The notes beneath the pieces are model-generated. The model saw only the letters and a list, made by a program, of their open reading frames with translations, ran no database searches and was not told the DNA's origin. A stretch of 64,000 nucleotides of DNA, taken from positions 1,550,001-1,614,000 of the forward strand of contig NZ_CP061941.1 of NCBI RefSeq assembly GCF_014805825.1, given 5' to 3'. This DNA comes from Marinomonas algicola. GTDB lineage: Bacteria > Pseudomonadota > Gammaproteobacteria > Pseudomonadales > Marinomonadaceae. Within the stretch, counting starts at the first letter, position 1, and each line of letters begins with the position of its first letter. A program made the translations under genes and the position numbers. Positions 24,608 to 33,720 of the stretch are shown one piece after another.

Positions 24608-25021
24608 TTAAGAGTGCTGATAATAGCCATACTCATTTTCATATTCTTCGTAAATATCCGGTTTGCTGGCCTTTTTCGGTGTCATTCGACGTAAGGCTGA
24701 ATTTATGCGTGTGGCTTTGTGTTGTAAACGTTCTATGCGTTTAGTCACCGTTCGGCTTGCTTTATCAGCCGCTTTGTCAATCGCCGAGCGTAAATGAGCT
24801 TGTTTATGGTCGATAACGATGTCTTTTTGACCATCCAACTTAACTAAGACTTGGCAGCGCATATCCTCACCGCCTTTAGGGCCATTTATATCAGAAAGTG
24901 TCACAATGACGCGTTTAATTTTATCGAAACGAGAATCTAACGCAAAGAGAATACGACGTTTGACATACTCTTTTAATTCAGATGTCAGTGCTAAATGGCG
25001 TGTCTGTACCTTGATTTTCAT
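24608..25021 (-). CDS. Ribosome hibernation promoting factor (HPF/YfiA family)
   Basis: 137 residues. The HPF domain (about residues 1-100) shows KIKVQTRHLALTSELKEYV, ILFALDSRFDKIKRVIVTLSD and KDIVIDHKQAHLRSAIDKAADKASR. The family binds the 30S A and P sites in stationary phase and inactivates ribosomes or joins them as dimers. Residues 100-137 form a basic, then acidic and tyrosine-rich tail (YEEYENEYGYY) that is not part of the short E. coli HPF and is not the long dimerisation domain. No rpoN or ptsN gene is adjacent, unlike the usual HPF setting. Confidence 0.82.
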   Translation of the reverse strand: MKIKVQTRHLALTSELKEYVKRRILFALDSRFDKIKRVIVTLSDINGPKGGEDMRCQVLVKLDGQKDIVIDHKQAHLRSAIDKAADKASRTVTKRIERLQHKATRINSALRRMTPKKASKPDIYEEYENEYGYYQHS

Positions 25022-25144
25022 AGTGCTCTCCAGTATCTGTCTTCAGATAAGTAAAGTTGAAGTTTTAGAGTACAAAGATAAAATCAAAAGGTATAATCGA
25101 ATTATTTATCCTTATTGTCAGTTTTTTTCGAACTATAGGTGGGT

Positions 25145-26035
25145 ATGATTAATTTCAAGCACTTGCACTATTTTTGGGCGGCCGCAAAGCAGGGTGGTAT
25201 TATAAAAGCCAGCGAGAACTTACATATCACACCGCAGACAATCAGTGGCCAAATAACGTTATTAGAACATCAACTTGGTACTGAATTATTTACCAAGGTG
25301 GGGAGGAAGTTAGAGCTCACGGATACCGGCCGTATGGTATTGAGCTATGCAGATGAAATCTTTTCTCTGGGTAATGAGCTTGAGCAGTCTGTTCGCACAG
25401 AGTCGACAGATCGGACTCACGTTCTGCGTATTGGATTAGCCGATGCGGTGCCAAAGTCTATTGCTTACCGACTACTGTCCCCAGCTATGTCTTTAGAATA
25501 CCCTGTTAGACTTGTTTGTCGAGAAAGCAGTTTGACCAGCTTATTGGGAGAGCTGGCTATGCATAAACTTGATTTTATTATTGCCGATGGCCCTATTCCG
25601 CAAAACTTTGGTGTTAGGGGGTATCATTATCCTTTGGGTGACTGTGGTGTATCTTTTATGGCGTCGCCTTCATTAGTGAAGAATTTAGGCGGAACCTTTC
25701 CCCAATGCCTTACTGGTGTGCCATTACTGATTCCAAGTGATGTTTCTCTGGTGCAAATGCAATTGCTGCAATGGTTAGATAAACATCACTTGCACCCCAA
25801 AATCGCAGGTGAATTTGATGACAGCGCCCTGATGAAGGTATTTGGTCAAGCTGGAGCGGGTATTTTTGCTGTACCTTCGGCCATTGCGGAGGAAGTCGTT
25901 AATCAGTATCAAGTTGAAGTAATTGGTGAAACTGAAGAAATACGAGAGCAATTTTTCTCTATTTCAACTGAGCGCAAGTTAACTAACCCTGCTTTGTTAG
26001 CCATTAATTCGTCTGCAAAAGATTGGTTAAATTAG
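25145..26035 (+). CDS. nhaR: NhaR-like LysR-family activator
   Basis: 296 residues from ATG 25145 (MINFKHLHYFWAAAKQGG), with AGGTGG just before. A GTG at 25139 would add two residues. The winged helix NLHITPQTISGQITLLEHQL is almost the NhaR signature, and RFxxGLADAVPKSIAYRLL in the effector domain also matches NhaR proteins. In E. coli NhaR activates the sodium/proton antiporter gene nhaA in response to sodium, and osmC. No antiporter gene lies nearby here, so a separate target is likely. The DNA before it is the divergent HPF gene. Confidence 0.82.
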   Translation: MINFKHLHYFWAAAKQGGIIKASENLHITPQTISGQITLLEHQLGTELFTKVGRKLELTDTGRMVLSYADEIFSLGNELEQSVRTESTDRTHVLRIGLADAVPKSIAYRLLSPAMSLEYPVRLVCRESSLTSLLGELAMHKLDFIIADGPIPQNFGVRGYHYPLGDCGVSFMASPSLVKNLGGTFPQCLTGVPLLIPSDVSLVQMQLLQWLDKHHLHPKIAGEFDDSALMKVFGQAGAGIFAVPSAIAEEVVNQYQVEVIGETEEIREQFFSISTERKLTNPALLAINSSAKDWLN

Positions 26036-26118
26036 AATAATTATGCTGGTCGTTGTTTTCATTATCAACGGCTAGGCCGTAGTCGAAAAGGTTGTTTCTT
26101 AAACAAAGGTTTTAATTC

Positions 26119-26610
26119 ATGGCTAAGATACTTGTCAGTGCCTGTTTGCTGGGTTGTAAAGTTCGCTACAATGGGAGTGATGTGAATGTTGATGAGACGT
26201 GCTTTGATCAACTGGCTCGATATCATGACGTAATTGCGTTTTGTCCGGAGGTTAGCGCGGGTCTTCCTACACCTAGGCCAGCAGCAGAGATCCAAGAAGG
26301 AAGTGGTATCGATGTATTGCAGGGGAAAGCGACGGTAATTGGGACGGATGGCGTAGATGTCAGTGACTTTTTTTGTCGCGGTGCTGAAATGGCTTTACAA
26401 AAATGCAAAGATGAAGGTATTTCATTGGCGATATTAACAGAGTCAAGCCCATCCTGTGGCCGTCATTCGATCTATGATGGTGGTTTTTCAGGGGGAAAAA
26501 AGCCCGGTCAAGAGGTTACGACAGCGCTTTTAAGTCAGCATGGGATTAAGGTTTACAGTCAGTACGAGGTTTGTACTTTGATGGCAAATCTACCAGCAAA
26601 CGCTAGATAG
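26119..26610 (+). CDS. DUF523 family protein
   Basis: 163 residues. The family pattern is clear: VSACLLGCKVRYNGS at the N-terminus, IAFCPEVSAGLPTPRPAAEI, CRGAEMALQKCKDEGISLAIL and TESSPSCGRHSIYDGGFSGGK. Conserved cysteines (CLLGC, FCPE, SPSCG) suggest metal or Fe-S binding or redox use. The function is unknown in general, although related domains occur in 2-thiouracil desulfidase enzymes. No operon partner is obvious; an intergenic gap of 83 bases separates it from nhaR. Confidence 0.88.
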   Translation: MAKILVSACLLGCKVRYNGSDVNVDETCFDQLARYHDVIAFCPEVSAGLPTPRPAAEIQEGSGIDVLQGKATVIGTDGVDVSDFFCRGAEMALQKCKDEGISLAILTESSPSCGRHSIYDGGFSGGKKPGQEVTTALLSQHGIKVYSQYEVCTLMANLPANAR

Positions 26611-26710
26611 TCTGTTAACGAGAATCTGACTACATAGACAATATCTTTAGAATAGCTAACAATAGTTTCAAAGATACGTTTAAATATTTTACTTGATAAC
26701 GGAGAATACA

Positions 26711-27286
26711 ATGGCTCTTTATACCAATCAAACTGATAAAAGTGACGCTGTATTACGAGCAGTTGCTCATATGCCAACCAAAAGTTTGTCTGTACTTTTT
26801 GATGAATCTTTTTCTGAAATCTTATCGGATGCCGATTTTATGCGTATTGCGGCATTGTTGGCAGAGAAAAGCGAGAGTGAAGGAGGGTGTCCTATTGGTG
26901 CCGTGATTATTGATAATAAGACGCGAAAGATAGTCGGTAAAGGTCATAATACGTTAGTGCAAGAAGATCATCCTTATAATCATGGAGAGACCTCAGCGAT
27001 ACGTGATGCTGGACGCATCGACTTTAGTCAAACAACGATTTTCACCAGCTTAAGTCCTTGTGATGTCTGTGCGACATTGATTTATATGAGAGGTTTTAAA
27101 CGTGTTGTGGTTGGAGATGTAACGAATGCAGGCGGTAATGAAAGTGTGTTAAGAGAAAAAGGGGTTGTGGTTGATATCTTGGAAGATCAAGCAGGTATTG
27201 CGCTTTACGCTAGGTATCGGTCTGCTAGGCCCGATCTGGATCTTGAAGACTGGCAAGGCGTTAGTGCGGTTAATCATAGTCACTAG
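26711..27286 (+). CDS. Cytidine-deaminase-fold enzyme, nucleobase/nucleoside deaminase
   Basis: 191 residues from ATG 26711 (MALYTNQTDK), chosen over 26693 because GGAG stands seven bases before. The zinc motif is complete: HGETSA (catalytic Glu) and SLSPCDVCA (two zinc cysteines). The overall pattern, with GCPIGAVIIDNKTRKIVGKGHN upstream and the FKRVVVGDV helix after, resembles yeast-type cytosine deaminase and guanine-type deaminases. It has a 40-residue N-terminal extension. It should remove an amino group from a base or related ring; the exact substrate is unknown. Nothing next to it clarifies this. Confidence 0.82.
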   Translation: MALYTNQTDKSDAVLRAVAHMPTKSLSVLFDESFSEILSDADFMRIAALLAEKSESEGGCPIGAVIIDNKTRKIVGKGHNTLVQEDHPYNHGETSAIRDAGRIDFSQTTIFTSLSPCDVCATLIYMRGFKRVVVGDVTNAGGNESVLREKGVVVDILEDQAGIALYARYRSARPDLDLEDWQGVSAVNHSH

Positions 27287-27328
27287 GTAGCCGTACGGCT
27301 AACAAATGTAATGTCGATTTCCACGTGC

Positions 27329-28864
27329 TTAGGTATGGCTAGGCTTTATGAGTAACGGAATGCCTTGCAACAAAATCATTAAAAAGATAAGCGTGATAAC
27401 GACTAAGTTTCCATATTGGACATAGGGTGTTGTGCCGACTGTCGTAATAACGGGTGCTGTTAGTGTGGTACGGACAAACTGTGGTGCTTGAGCGGTAATT
27501 GCACCTTGATAATCAATAATGGCTGAAATCCCCGTATTTGTTGACCTTACCACGTACCGCCCGGTTTCTTTTGCTCTGAACTGCGCTATCTGCAGATGTT
27601 GAATAGGTCCAATAGAATGGCCAAACCAACCGTCATTACTCACAGTAATAAGAAAATCGCTGTCTTTTGCTAAGGATCGGACAAGTTCAGGATAAACGAT
27701 TTCATAGCAAATGAACGCGGCTACTCCCCACTCTCGTGCCTGTAAAACAGGTTGATTCGGCTCACCAGCACTGAACATTGACATGGGCATACCAAATAGA
27801 TCCAATAATTTACCAACGTAATCGGCAAAAGGGATGTATTCACCAAAAGGCACTAAGCGTTGTTTGAAATATAGGCCAAATCCTTCTCCCATTGCCCATA
27901 TGCTATTGTGGTAGCGATCTTTCTCTTGGTTATAGTAGGGCACACCCGTAATTAACGTCGTGTCTGAATTTCGAAGCGTTTCATCAAAAGGTTTCAAGTG
28001 GTTCACGACTTGATGATATAGGTAGGTTATGGCTGTTTCAGGCCAAACGACGAGGTCACTGTCAAGGTTTTCAAGAGTCATCTCTTGGTAATAAGTCAGA
28101 GACTTAGCGGCTTGTTCAGTGAGCCATTTCTCTTCTTGCTTCAAATTGCCTTGTACTAGTGTGGTTTTAATTGTGTCTTTTGGCGTAACCCATTGAACGT
28201 TGTTGAGGGTGAGTGTCGTGCCAGATACCCATAAAGAGATAACCATGATTATACTGATGGATTCTTTCAGACACTGACCTTTGGTCTTTTTAAAAAGAAA
28301 GACGGGTAGGCTAAAGCTAAGTAAGCAAGCAAAAGTCAGTAGCCATATACCACCAATAGGAGACAGTTCAAAAAGAGGGCTTTTTTCCATTCCATACCCT
28401 GCTAGTAGCCATGGAAAGCCAGTAAATATATGACTTCGTAAATACTCAGTACTTAACAAACCGAGTGAAATAATCAATGCTTTAGAGAGTTTCGGAATAA
28501 GAGTAAATACACGAGAACACACATAGCCAGCCAATGCATGGAAGGCGGCTAAAAGAGCAATAAACGCAAAGGTGATTAAAAGAGAGGGAATCAGGCCAAC
28601 TTGACCATAGTTTACAACGCTGACAAAGATCCATGAAATGCCTGCACCAAAATACCCTAAGCCGACAGAGAACCCAAACCAGCTGGCTTCTTTGTGAGAT
28701 TGCGACTGGGTGATTAACCAAGAAAAGCCAACTATACTAGCGGCGGCGGCTGGCCAGAAGTAAAAAGGGGCGAAAGCAAAAACACTCAGCGCACCACTGA
28801 CGGCACCAATAAGAAACAGTCTTAAAAAACGCTTCTCCAGTAAGGTTTGGAAAAAAAATCGCAT
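27329..28864 (-). CDS. lnt: Apolipoprotein N-acyltransferase
   Basis: 511 residues, normal length. An N-terminal region of about six membrane helices precedes a nitrilase-like periplasmic domain with the catalytic triad Glu-Lys-Cys: VVWPETAITYLY (Glu), the RLVPFGEYIPF region, and VAAFICYEIVYPELVRS (Cys). The lid/active segment TVSNDGWFGHSIGPIQHLQI is also classic. It adds the third acyl chain to lipoproteins in the inner membrane. It is the last gene of the miaB-ybeZ-ybeY-ybeX-lnt block, as in many gammaproteobacteria. Confidence 0.95.
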   Translation of the reverse strand: MRFFFQTLLEKRFLRLFLIGAVSGALSVFAFAPFYFWPAAAASIVGFSWLITQSQSHKEASWFGFSVGLGYFGAGISWIFVSVVNYGQVGLIPSLLITFAFIALLAAFHALAGYVCSRVFTLIPKLSKALIISLGLLSTEYLRSHIFTGFPWLLAGYGMEKSPLFELSPIGGIWLLTFACLLSFSLPVFLFKKTKGQCLKESISIIMVISLWVSGTTLTLNNVQWVTPKDTIKTTLVQGNLKQEEKWLTEQAAKSLTYYQEMTLENLDSDLVVWPETAITYLYHQVVNHLKPFDETLRNSDTTLITGVPYYNQEKDRYHNSIWAMGEGFGLYFKQRLVPFGEYIPFADYVGKLLDLFGMPMSMFSAGEPNQPVLQAREWGVAAFICYEIVYPELVRSLAKDSDFLITVSNDGWFGHSIGPIQHLQIAQFRAKETGRYVVRSTNTGISAIIDYQGAITAQAPQFVRTTLTAPVITTVGTTPYVQYGNLVVITLIFLMILLQGIPLLIKPSHT

Positions 28865-28927
28865 TTAAGGTTGTCCTATCGGTGTGCTAGTGGTGATTGG
28901 GTAAAGCGGATGCCTCAGGTCAAACTC

Positions 28928-29797
28928 CTAAAGCGACTCTCTGTCTTCTAAAACTTCAACATGCAATGTTTTGACTCGACGTCCATCTGACTTCATTACT
29001 TGAAACTTGAATCGGTCAATGACAATCTCTTCGCCACGAATAGGAACGTGACCAAAATGCTGAACGAGAATGCCGCCAATAGTATCAAACTCTTCGTCAC
29101 TGAAGTCAGTTTTAAAGAAACTATTAAAATCATCGACTTCACACAATGCAGGAACCATAAAATGACTTGAGCCATCTAAAGGTTTGATATCCTCATCATC
29201 GTGTTTATCTGTTTCGTCTTCAATTTCACCAACAATTTGTTCTAGTACATCTTCTATCGTAACTAAACCTGAAACACTGCCATATTCATCCAAAACGATG
29301 GCCATGTGATAGCGCTTCGTTCTAAATTCGTTTAGCAGTACATTGAGGCGCTTACTTTCCGGGATGAAATTTGCAGGACGCAGTTGATTTAGGATGTCTT
29401 CGGTGGTTATTTCTGAATCTTTAAATAATAGTGGCAATAAATCTTTTGCAAGTAATACGCCGAGTATTTCGTCTGAGTCTTCTCCAACAACAGGAAAGCG
29501 CGAATGGGAAGAATCAATTATTTTTCTAATGGTGGTTTTAGGGTCATTGTCTGACTTAACGACCACCATTTGGGATGGAGGAATCATGATGTCTCTGGCT
29601 TGAACCTCAGAAACTTCAAGTGCTCCTTCAATAATAGTAAAGGCATCCCTATCAATTAATTCAGATGAAACAGCTGCTTCAAGCAGATTGATGATGTCAG
29701 TACGACTTTTCGGTTCGTCGTTGAAAGCCTGAGTTAAACGCTCAAACCAAGATTTCGACTGCTGATCGTTTGAGGTACTCGATCGATCTTCGCTCAT
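28928..29797 (-). CDS. corC: HlyC/CorC family protein (YbeX type)
   Basis: 289 residues. Two CBS domains lie at about residues 65-190 (ARDIMIPPSQMVVVKSDNDP, ILGVLLAKDLLPLLF, MAIVLDEYGSVSGLVTIED) and the transporter-associated CorC_HlyC domain at about 205-285 (FDTIGGILVQHFGHVPIRGE). YbeX/CorC has no membrane helix and is linked to magnesium efflux in older work and to ribosome biology more recently. It lies 12 bases after ybeY, between it and lnt, the standard order. Confidence 0.93.
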   Translation of the reverse strand: MSEDRSSTSNDQQSKSWFERLTQAFNDEPKSRTDIINLLEAAVSSELIDRDAFTIIEGALEVSEVQARDIMIPPSQMVVVKSDNDPKTTIRKIIDSSHSRFPVVGEDSDEILGVLLAKDLLPLLFKDSEITTEDILNQLRPANFIPESKRLNVLLNEFRTKRYHMAIVLDEYGSVSGLVTIEDVLEQIVGEIEDETDKHDDEDIKPLDGSSHFMVPALCEVDDFNSFFKTDFSDEEFDTIGGILVQHFGHVPIRGEEIVIDRFKFQVMKSDGRRVKTLHVEVLEDRESL

Positions 29798-29809
29798 ATT
29801 ATTCTGATC

Positions 29810-30274
29810 TCACTCGTTTATCAGATAGGGGTTAGGTATGCTGAATAATGTTAATAAGTCAATTTCCATTGATTCCATTTCTTCAGCGTCAACGTCGTCT
29901 ATGTGATCATAGCCACGAAGATGTAATATGCCATGAATCACAAGATGTGCCCAGTGATTAAAGACAGGTTTTTCTTGCTCTATGGCTTCATTTTCTACAA
30001 CTTGTCGACAAATTACTAAATCGCCTAAGAGAGGTAATTCCAGGCCAGGAGGTGCTTCAAAAGGAAAAGATAAGACATTCGTTGGTTTATCTTTTCCTCG
30101 ATACTCATGATTTAATGATTGACTTTCTTCGAGGTCAACAATACGAATGGTTACTTCGAATTCGTCGCCTATTGTCGGCAAGGCAACGTTTACCCAGTCC
30201 TCGAATTGTGTTTGACTCGGTAGATTGCTTGAATCTTGTGTGGCAATCTGTAAGTCTAATTCCAATGTAGGCAT
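29810..30274 (-). CDS. ybeY: Endoribonuclease YbeY (rRNA maturation factor)
   Basis: 154 residues. The zinc-binding signature HLVIHGILHLRGYDHIDD (about residue 115) holds the HGxLHLxGYDH motif. The N-terminal part shows NHEYRGKDKPTNVLSFPFEAP, the conserved substrate segment. YbeY acts in 16S rRNA 3' processing and ribosome quality control. The start shares a base with the stop of ybeZ (TAATG), so translation is coupled. Confidence 0.95.
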   Translation of the reverse strand: MPTLELDLQIATQDSSNLPSQTQFEDWVNVALPTIGDEFEVTIRIVDLEESQSLNHEYRGKDKPTNVLSFPFEAPPGLELPLLGDLVICRQVVENEAIEQEKPVFNHWAHLVIHGILHLRGYDHIDDVDAEEMESMEIDLLTLFSIPNPYLINE

Positions 30275-31293
30275 TATTTTTCCTCAAGCGATTGGTAAGC
30301 CGCTTTCTTAGCTTTACGCTCTTCTTCTTGTTCAACATCAAACACCTCATAGGCTTCAACAATGCGTTGAACCAGAGGATGACGAACAACGTCTTCCGAG
30401 CTGAAATGCGTCATACTAATGCCTTTCACATCTTTTAATACATGCATGGCGTGGGCTAATCCTGAGTTTGTTCCTCGTGGCAAATCAACTTGAGTGGTAT
30501 CCCCGGTAATGACGGCCGTTGAGCCAAAACCAATACGTGTTAAAAACATTTTCATTTGTTCTCGTGTCGTATTTTGACTTTCATCTAGAATGATAAAGGA
30601 ATTATTTAATGTTCTGCCTCGCATAAACGCTAAGGGTGCGATTTCAATAACGTTCTTTTCAATTAACTTTTCAACAAGTTCAAAACCTATCATTTCGTAT
30701 AATGCGTCGTACAAAGGGCGAAGGTAAGGGTCGATTTTTTGAGCCAGATCACCAGGTAAAAAACCCAGTTTTTCTCCCGCTTCTACTGCAGGCCTAACAA
30801 GCATGATGCGTTCAACTCGGTCACTTTCAAGCGCTTCGACTGCACAAGCTACGGCTAAATAGGTTTTACCTGTACCGGCAGGTCCAATACCAAAGTTGAT
30901 GTCGTTTTTACGAACTTCACGCACGTAACTATTCTGGTTTCCACCCTTCGGTTTAATATGTGCTTTTCGTGTTTTAATGACTTGAGTTTGCATGCTCTCT
31001 TTGTCATTAAGAGACGCTAATGCTGATTCTTGAAGATAGAGGTGGATTGTCTCACGTGTAATCTCAGTTTCAGCCAGCGCTTCTCGATATAGATTCTCTA
31101 ATAGTGTCTTTGTGGCACTCACTCGATCTGCATATTTGCCAGATACATCAAATAATTCACCACGATAAGTGATTTCAACTTCCAAGCGAGATTCAATTAA
31201 TTTGATGTTTTCATCAAGCTTGCCGCATAACGCGGCTAAAGCGGAAGTTTGTGCTGGCACCATACGAATTTGTTGTGAAATAATAGTTTCCAA
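30274..31293 (-). CDS. ybeZ: PhoH-like ATPase YbeZ
   Basis: 339 residues. The PhoH domain carries Walker A GPAGTGKTYLAVACAVEAL (about residue 140), VRPAVEAGEKLGFLPGDL, the Walker B-like SFIILDESQNTTREQMKMFL, and GDTTQVDLPRGTNSGL. N-terminal residues 10-100 resemble the RNA-binding part of the family. Works with YbeY in RNA metabolism. It is transcribed with ybeY (one-base overlap) and follows miaB by 54 bases. Its C-terminal 25 residues are rich in Glu and Lys. Confidence 0.94.
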   Translation of the reverse strand: METIISQQIRMVPAQTSALAALCGKLDENIKLIESRLEVEITYRGELFDVSGKYADRVSATKTLLENLYREALAETEITRETIHLYLQESALASLNDKESMQTQVIKTRKAHIKPKGGNQNSYVREVRKNDINFGIGPAGTGKTYLAVACAVEALESDRVERIMLVRPAVEAGEKLGFLPGDLAQKIDPYLRPLYDALYEMIGFELVEKLIEKNVIEIAPLAFMRGRTLNNSFIILDESQNTTREQMKMFLTRIGFGSTAVITGDTTQVDLPRGTNSGLAHAMHVLKDVKGISMTHFSSEDVVRHPLVQRIVEAYEVFDVEQEEERKAKKAAYQSLEEK

Positions 31294-31347
31294 GTGATTC
31301 CTTATAGAGTTAAGAGTCTGCGATGACGGATCTTATATAATTGTCAA

Positions 31348-32697
31348 TCAAAGATCAAAATCGTCTTCAAGTTCTGAGTTTACTAATTCACCATGTAACG
31401 AGTTCGGTGAGGTTTGAGTAATCAAAATGTCGGCAAATTTACCGATTAAACGAGCATCAACGGTAGGAAAGTTGACTAATCGATTGTTCTCACTCCGACC
31501 TTGCATTCGACCTGGATCTTTAGGAGAAAACCCACTTACTAAGATACGTTGTACTGATCCCATCATATTGGCACTAATATCAAATGCTTGTTGAATAATA
31601 CGGCGCTGTAAAATGGCTAAGCGCTGTTTTTTCAACTCTTCTGTTGTATCGTCTGCTAATTCAGAGGCTGGCGTACCAGGACGCGGGCTGTAAATAAAGC
31701 TAAAGGAATTATCAAAGCCAATTTCTTGAATAAGGTTCATTGTGTCGATGAAATCTTCTTCTGTTTCACCAGGGAAGCCAATGATGAAATCAGATGAAAT
31801 ACTTATTCCTGGGCGCGCTTCTTTAATTCGGTTCAGTTTATCTATATATGACTGACGATCATGGCCACGCTTCATCGCCGTTAAGATCTTATTTGAGCCA
31901 CTTTGTACTGGTAAGTGCAAATGACTAACCAATTTTGGTTGCGTACGGAAGGCTTCAATTAAGCTGTCTGTGAATTCAACTGGGTGAGACGTGGTAAAAC
32001 GAATGCGTTGAACGCCATCGATTTCGGCAATGGCATGAATGACATCGGCAAGATCAAGTTCGTCATCACCTTCTTCAGAGCGATAAGCGTTAACATTTTG
32101 CCCTAATAAATGTATCTCACGCACACCTTGCTCTGCCAGCTGGGACACTTCATTTAAAATGTCTTGAAAAGGACGACTCACTTCTTCGCCGCGAGTATAA
32201 GGAACGACGCAAAATGTGCAGTACTTACTGCAGCCTTCCATGATAGAAACATAGGCTTCAGCACCATCGACTCTAGGTGCTGGCAAATGATCGAATTTTT
32301 CAATTTCAGGGAAGGTAACATCCGTGATAGGGATGTGTTTATGGGCCGCATTAACCATTTCAGGTAATTTATGCAAGGTTTGAGGCCCAAATATCATATT
32401 AACGTGTTTCGCACGTTTACGAATGGTGTCGCCTTCTTGACTGGCTACACATCCGCCCACACCAATGATTAAATCGGGGTTTTTATCTTTTAGTTTTTTC
32501 CAGCGGCCAAGCTGGTGATAAACCTTATCTTGTGCTTTCTCTCGGATAGAGCAGGTGTTTAGCAGTAAAACATCGGCTTCATCTGCATTGTGAGTAATCT
32601 CCATCTCATGACTGTCACCTAATAAATCGGCCATTCTTGACGAATCGTATTCGTTCATTTGGCAGCCATGAGTTTGAATGAAAAGTTTTTTTGCCAT
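31348..32697 (-). CDS. miaB: tRNA-2-methylthio-N6-dimethylallyladenosine synthase
   Basis: 449 residues. N-terminal MTTase domain (KLFIQTHGCQMNEYDSSRMA, with Cys near positions 12, 49 and 83: TCSIRE, GGCVASQ), the radical-SAM cluster CSKYCTFCVVPYTRG (about residue 157), and a C-terminal TRAM domain. It methylthiolates adenosine 37 of tRNAs reading U-starting codons. It heads the leftward operon. The upstream spacer (32698-32950) contains a promoter candidate and two near-palindromes. Confidence 0.96.
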   Translation of the reverse strand: MAKKLFIQTHGCQMNEYDSSRMADLLGDSHEMEITHNADEADVLLLNTCSIREKAQDKVYHQLGRWKKLKDKNPDLIIGVGGCVASQEGDTIRKRAKHVNMIFGPQTLHKLPEMVNAAHKHIPITDVTFPEIEKFDHLPAPRVDGAEAYVSIMEGCSKYCTFCVVPYTRGEEVSRPFQDILNEVSQLAEQGVREIHLLGQNVNAYRSEEGDDELDLADVIHAIAEIDGVQRIRFTTSHPVEFTDSLIEAFRTQPKLVSHLHLPVQSGSNKILTAMKRGHDRQSYIDKLNRIKEARPGISISSDFIIGFPGETEEDFIDTMNLIQEIGFDNSFSFIYSPRPGTPASELADDTTEELKKQRLAILQRRIIQQAFDISANMMGSVQRILVSGFSPKDPGRMQGRSENNRLVNFPTVDARLIGKFADILITQTSPNSLHGELVNSELEDDFDL

Positions 32698-32737
32698 GTA
32701 ATTTATAACCTGAAATGTATTGTCAGTTTGACTTGCT

Positions 32738-32779
32738 GCCCATTATATTGGGCTTTAACGAATATGCCCAGCGTTGGGC
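32738..32779 (-). promoter_or_regulatory. Putative miaB promoter with two GCCCA-TGGGC near-palindromes
   Basis: GCCCATTATATTGGGC (32738-32753) and GCCCAGCGTTGGGC (32766-32779) repeat at a spacing of 28 bases. The first contains TATAAT on the minus strand (32742-32747), a plausible -10 for miaB. A factor binding both sites could control the operon; this is inference from pattern only. Confidence 0.35.
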
Positions 32780-32950
32780 TTAAAAGTCCTTATTAAAATG
32801 AGGATTTCTTGTGTAATGGGCTATCACTGAACAAAAATAATAAAAAAACGCCTCAGTTACCCAAAATCAAGTGGTATCTGTTAAGAGCGCTGGTGTTCAT
32901 GAGCAATTCATTCCACAATATATTGAAAGATAATGAGATGGAATCATGCA

Positions 32951-33661
32951 ATGAACAAAAAAGTGATCTTTAGTTCGGTCTTAATGGGGTTAAGTACATT
33001 ACAAAGTGTCTCAGTGAGCGCTGAATCAACAACTCATGATACTCGCCTCCCTAACTTTGAAGTTGGAGCGAGTACCGGCCTACTGTCGAGTGAGCAGTTC
33101 TATGGATTGGATGTCACCATTAATATGCCTGTGACAGACATGATAACGACTCAGTTTCTTGTTAACAGTGACTATTTTGTTGCAAATTCGTCAAAAGATG
33201 ACTACTCCCAGTCGGAAGTTGTCGGTAATGCTTTTTTACGTAGTAATGCCGGTCGTGTTGGGGCCGGTCTTGGCTACAAAGAGCGCAAACCTGGAGATGA
33301 AGCGTTAGCGAAAGAAAGCAGCACGGCATTGAGTTTCTATGGTGATCTTTATTTTGGCGATTTTACCGTTGGTTTATCGGAAACGGAATACGAAGAGGAT
33401 ATTGATACTTTTTCTGGTCAAACAATAAGCTTGGCCTACTATTTAGATCCTAATAGACAAATGTTCTTGCGAAAGGAAAAAATGAATCGCAATGATATTA
33501 TGGTCGTTGGGGTAAACTTACAGCCCGAAAAATTCTCTAATCATGCCAGCATAAACTTATCGTTTGAAACAGGGGATGAGCATTTTTACATAGGGTTAGG
33601 CATTTCTTATTTCTTTGATACGGCGATTACCTTAAAGCAAAGAGACCGAAACTATCATTAA
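32951..33661 (+). CDS. Outer-membrane beta-barrel-like protein of unknown function
   Basis: 236 residues from ATG 32951 (MNKKVIFSSVLMGLSTLQ), which gives a proper signal peptide cleaved near VSVSAES. The 32933 start would add an unneeded leader. The mature protein has alternating short strands with aromatic ends and acidic turns (LSFYGDLYFGDFTVGLSE, LSFETGDEHFYIGLGISYFF), and finishes near an aromatic C-terminus, typical of small barrels. No name can be assigned. A terminator follows. The gene stands alone between miaB and the EVE gene. Confidence 0.72.
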   Translation: MNKKVIFSSVLMGLSTLQSVSVSAESTTHDTRLPNFEVGASTGLLSSEQFYGLDVTINMPVTDMITTQFLVNSDYFVANSSKDDYSQSEVVGNAFLRSNAGRVGAGLGYKERKPGDEALAKESSTALSFYGDLYFGDFTVGLSETEYEEDIDTFSGQTISLAYYLDPNRQMFLRKEKMNRNDIMVVGVNLQPEKFSNHASINLSFETGDEHFYIGLGISYFFDTAITLKQRDRNYH

Positions 33662-33683
33662 TCTGTTATCGAATCCGTTTTGT

Positions 33684-33720
33684 AGGCCAATACACTTTAC
33701 TAAAGGTATTGGCTTTTTAA
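33684..33720 (+). terminator. Terminator of the barrel-like gene
   Basis: GCCAATAC (33686-33693) pairs with GTATTGGC (33706-33713) and is followed by TTTTTAA. A short inner stem CTTT/AAAG lies in the loop. It overlaps the end of the EVE gene. Confidence 0.6.

Noticed and set aside
27288..27301. Perfect palindrome TAGCCGTACGGCTA after the deaminase gene
   Set aside because: Short, without T-run; may be chance or a weak terminator. Not enough to call.
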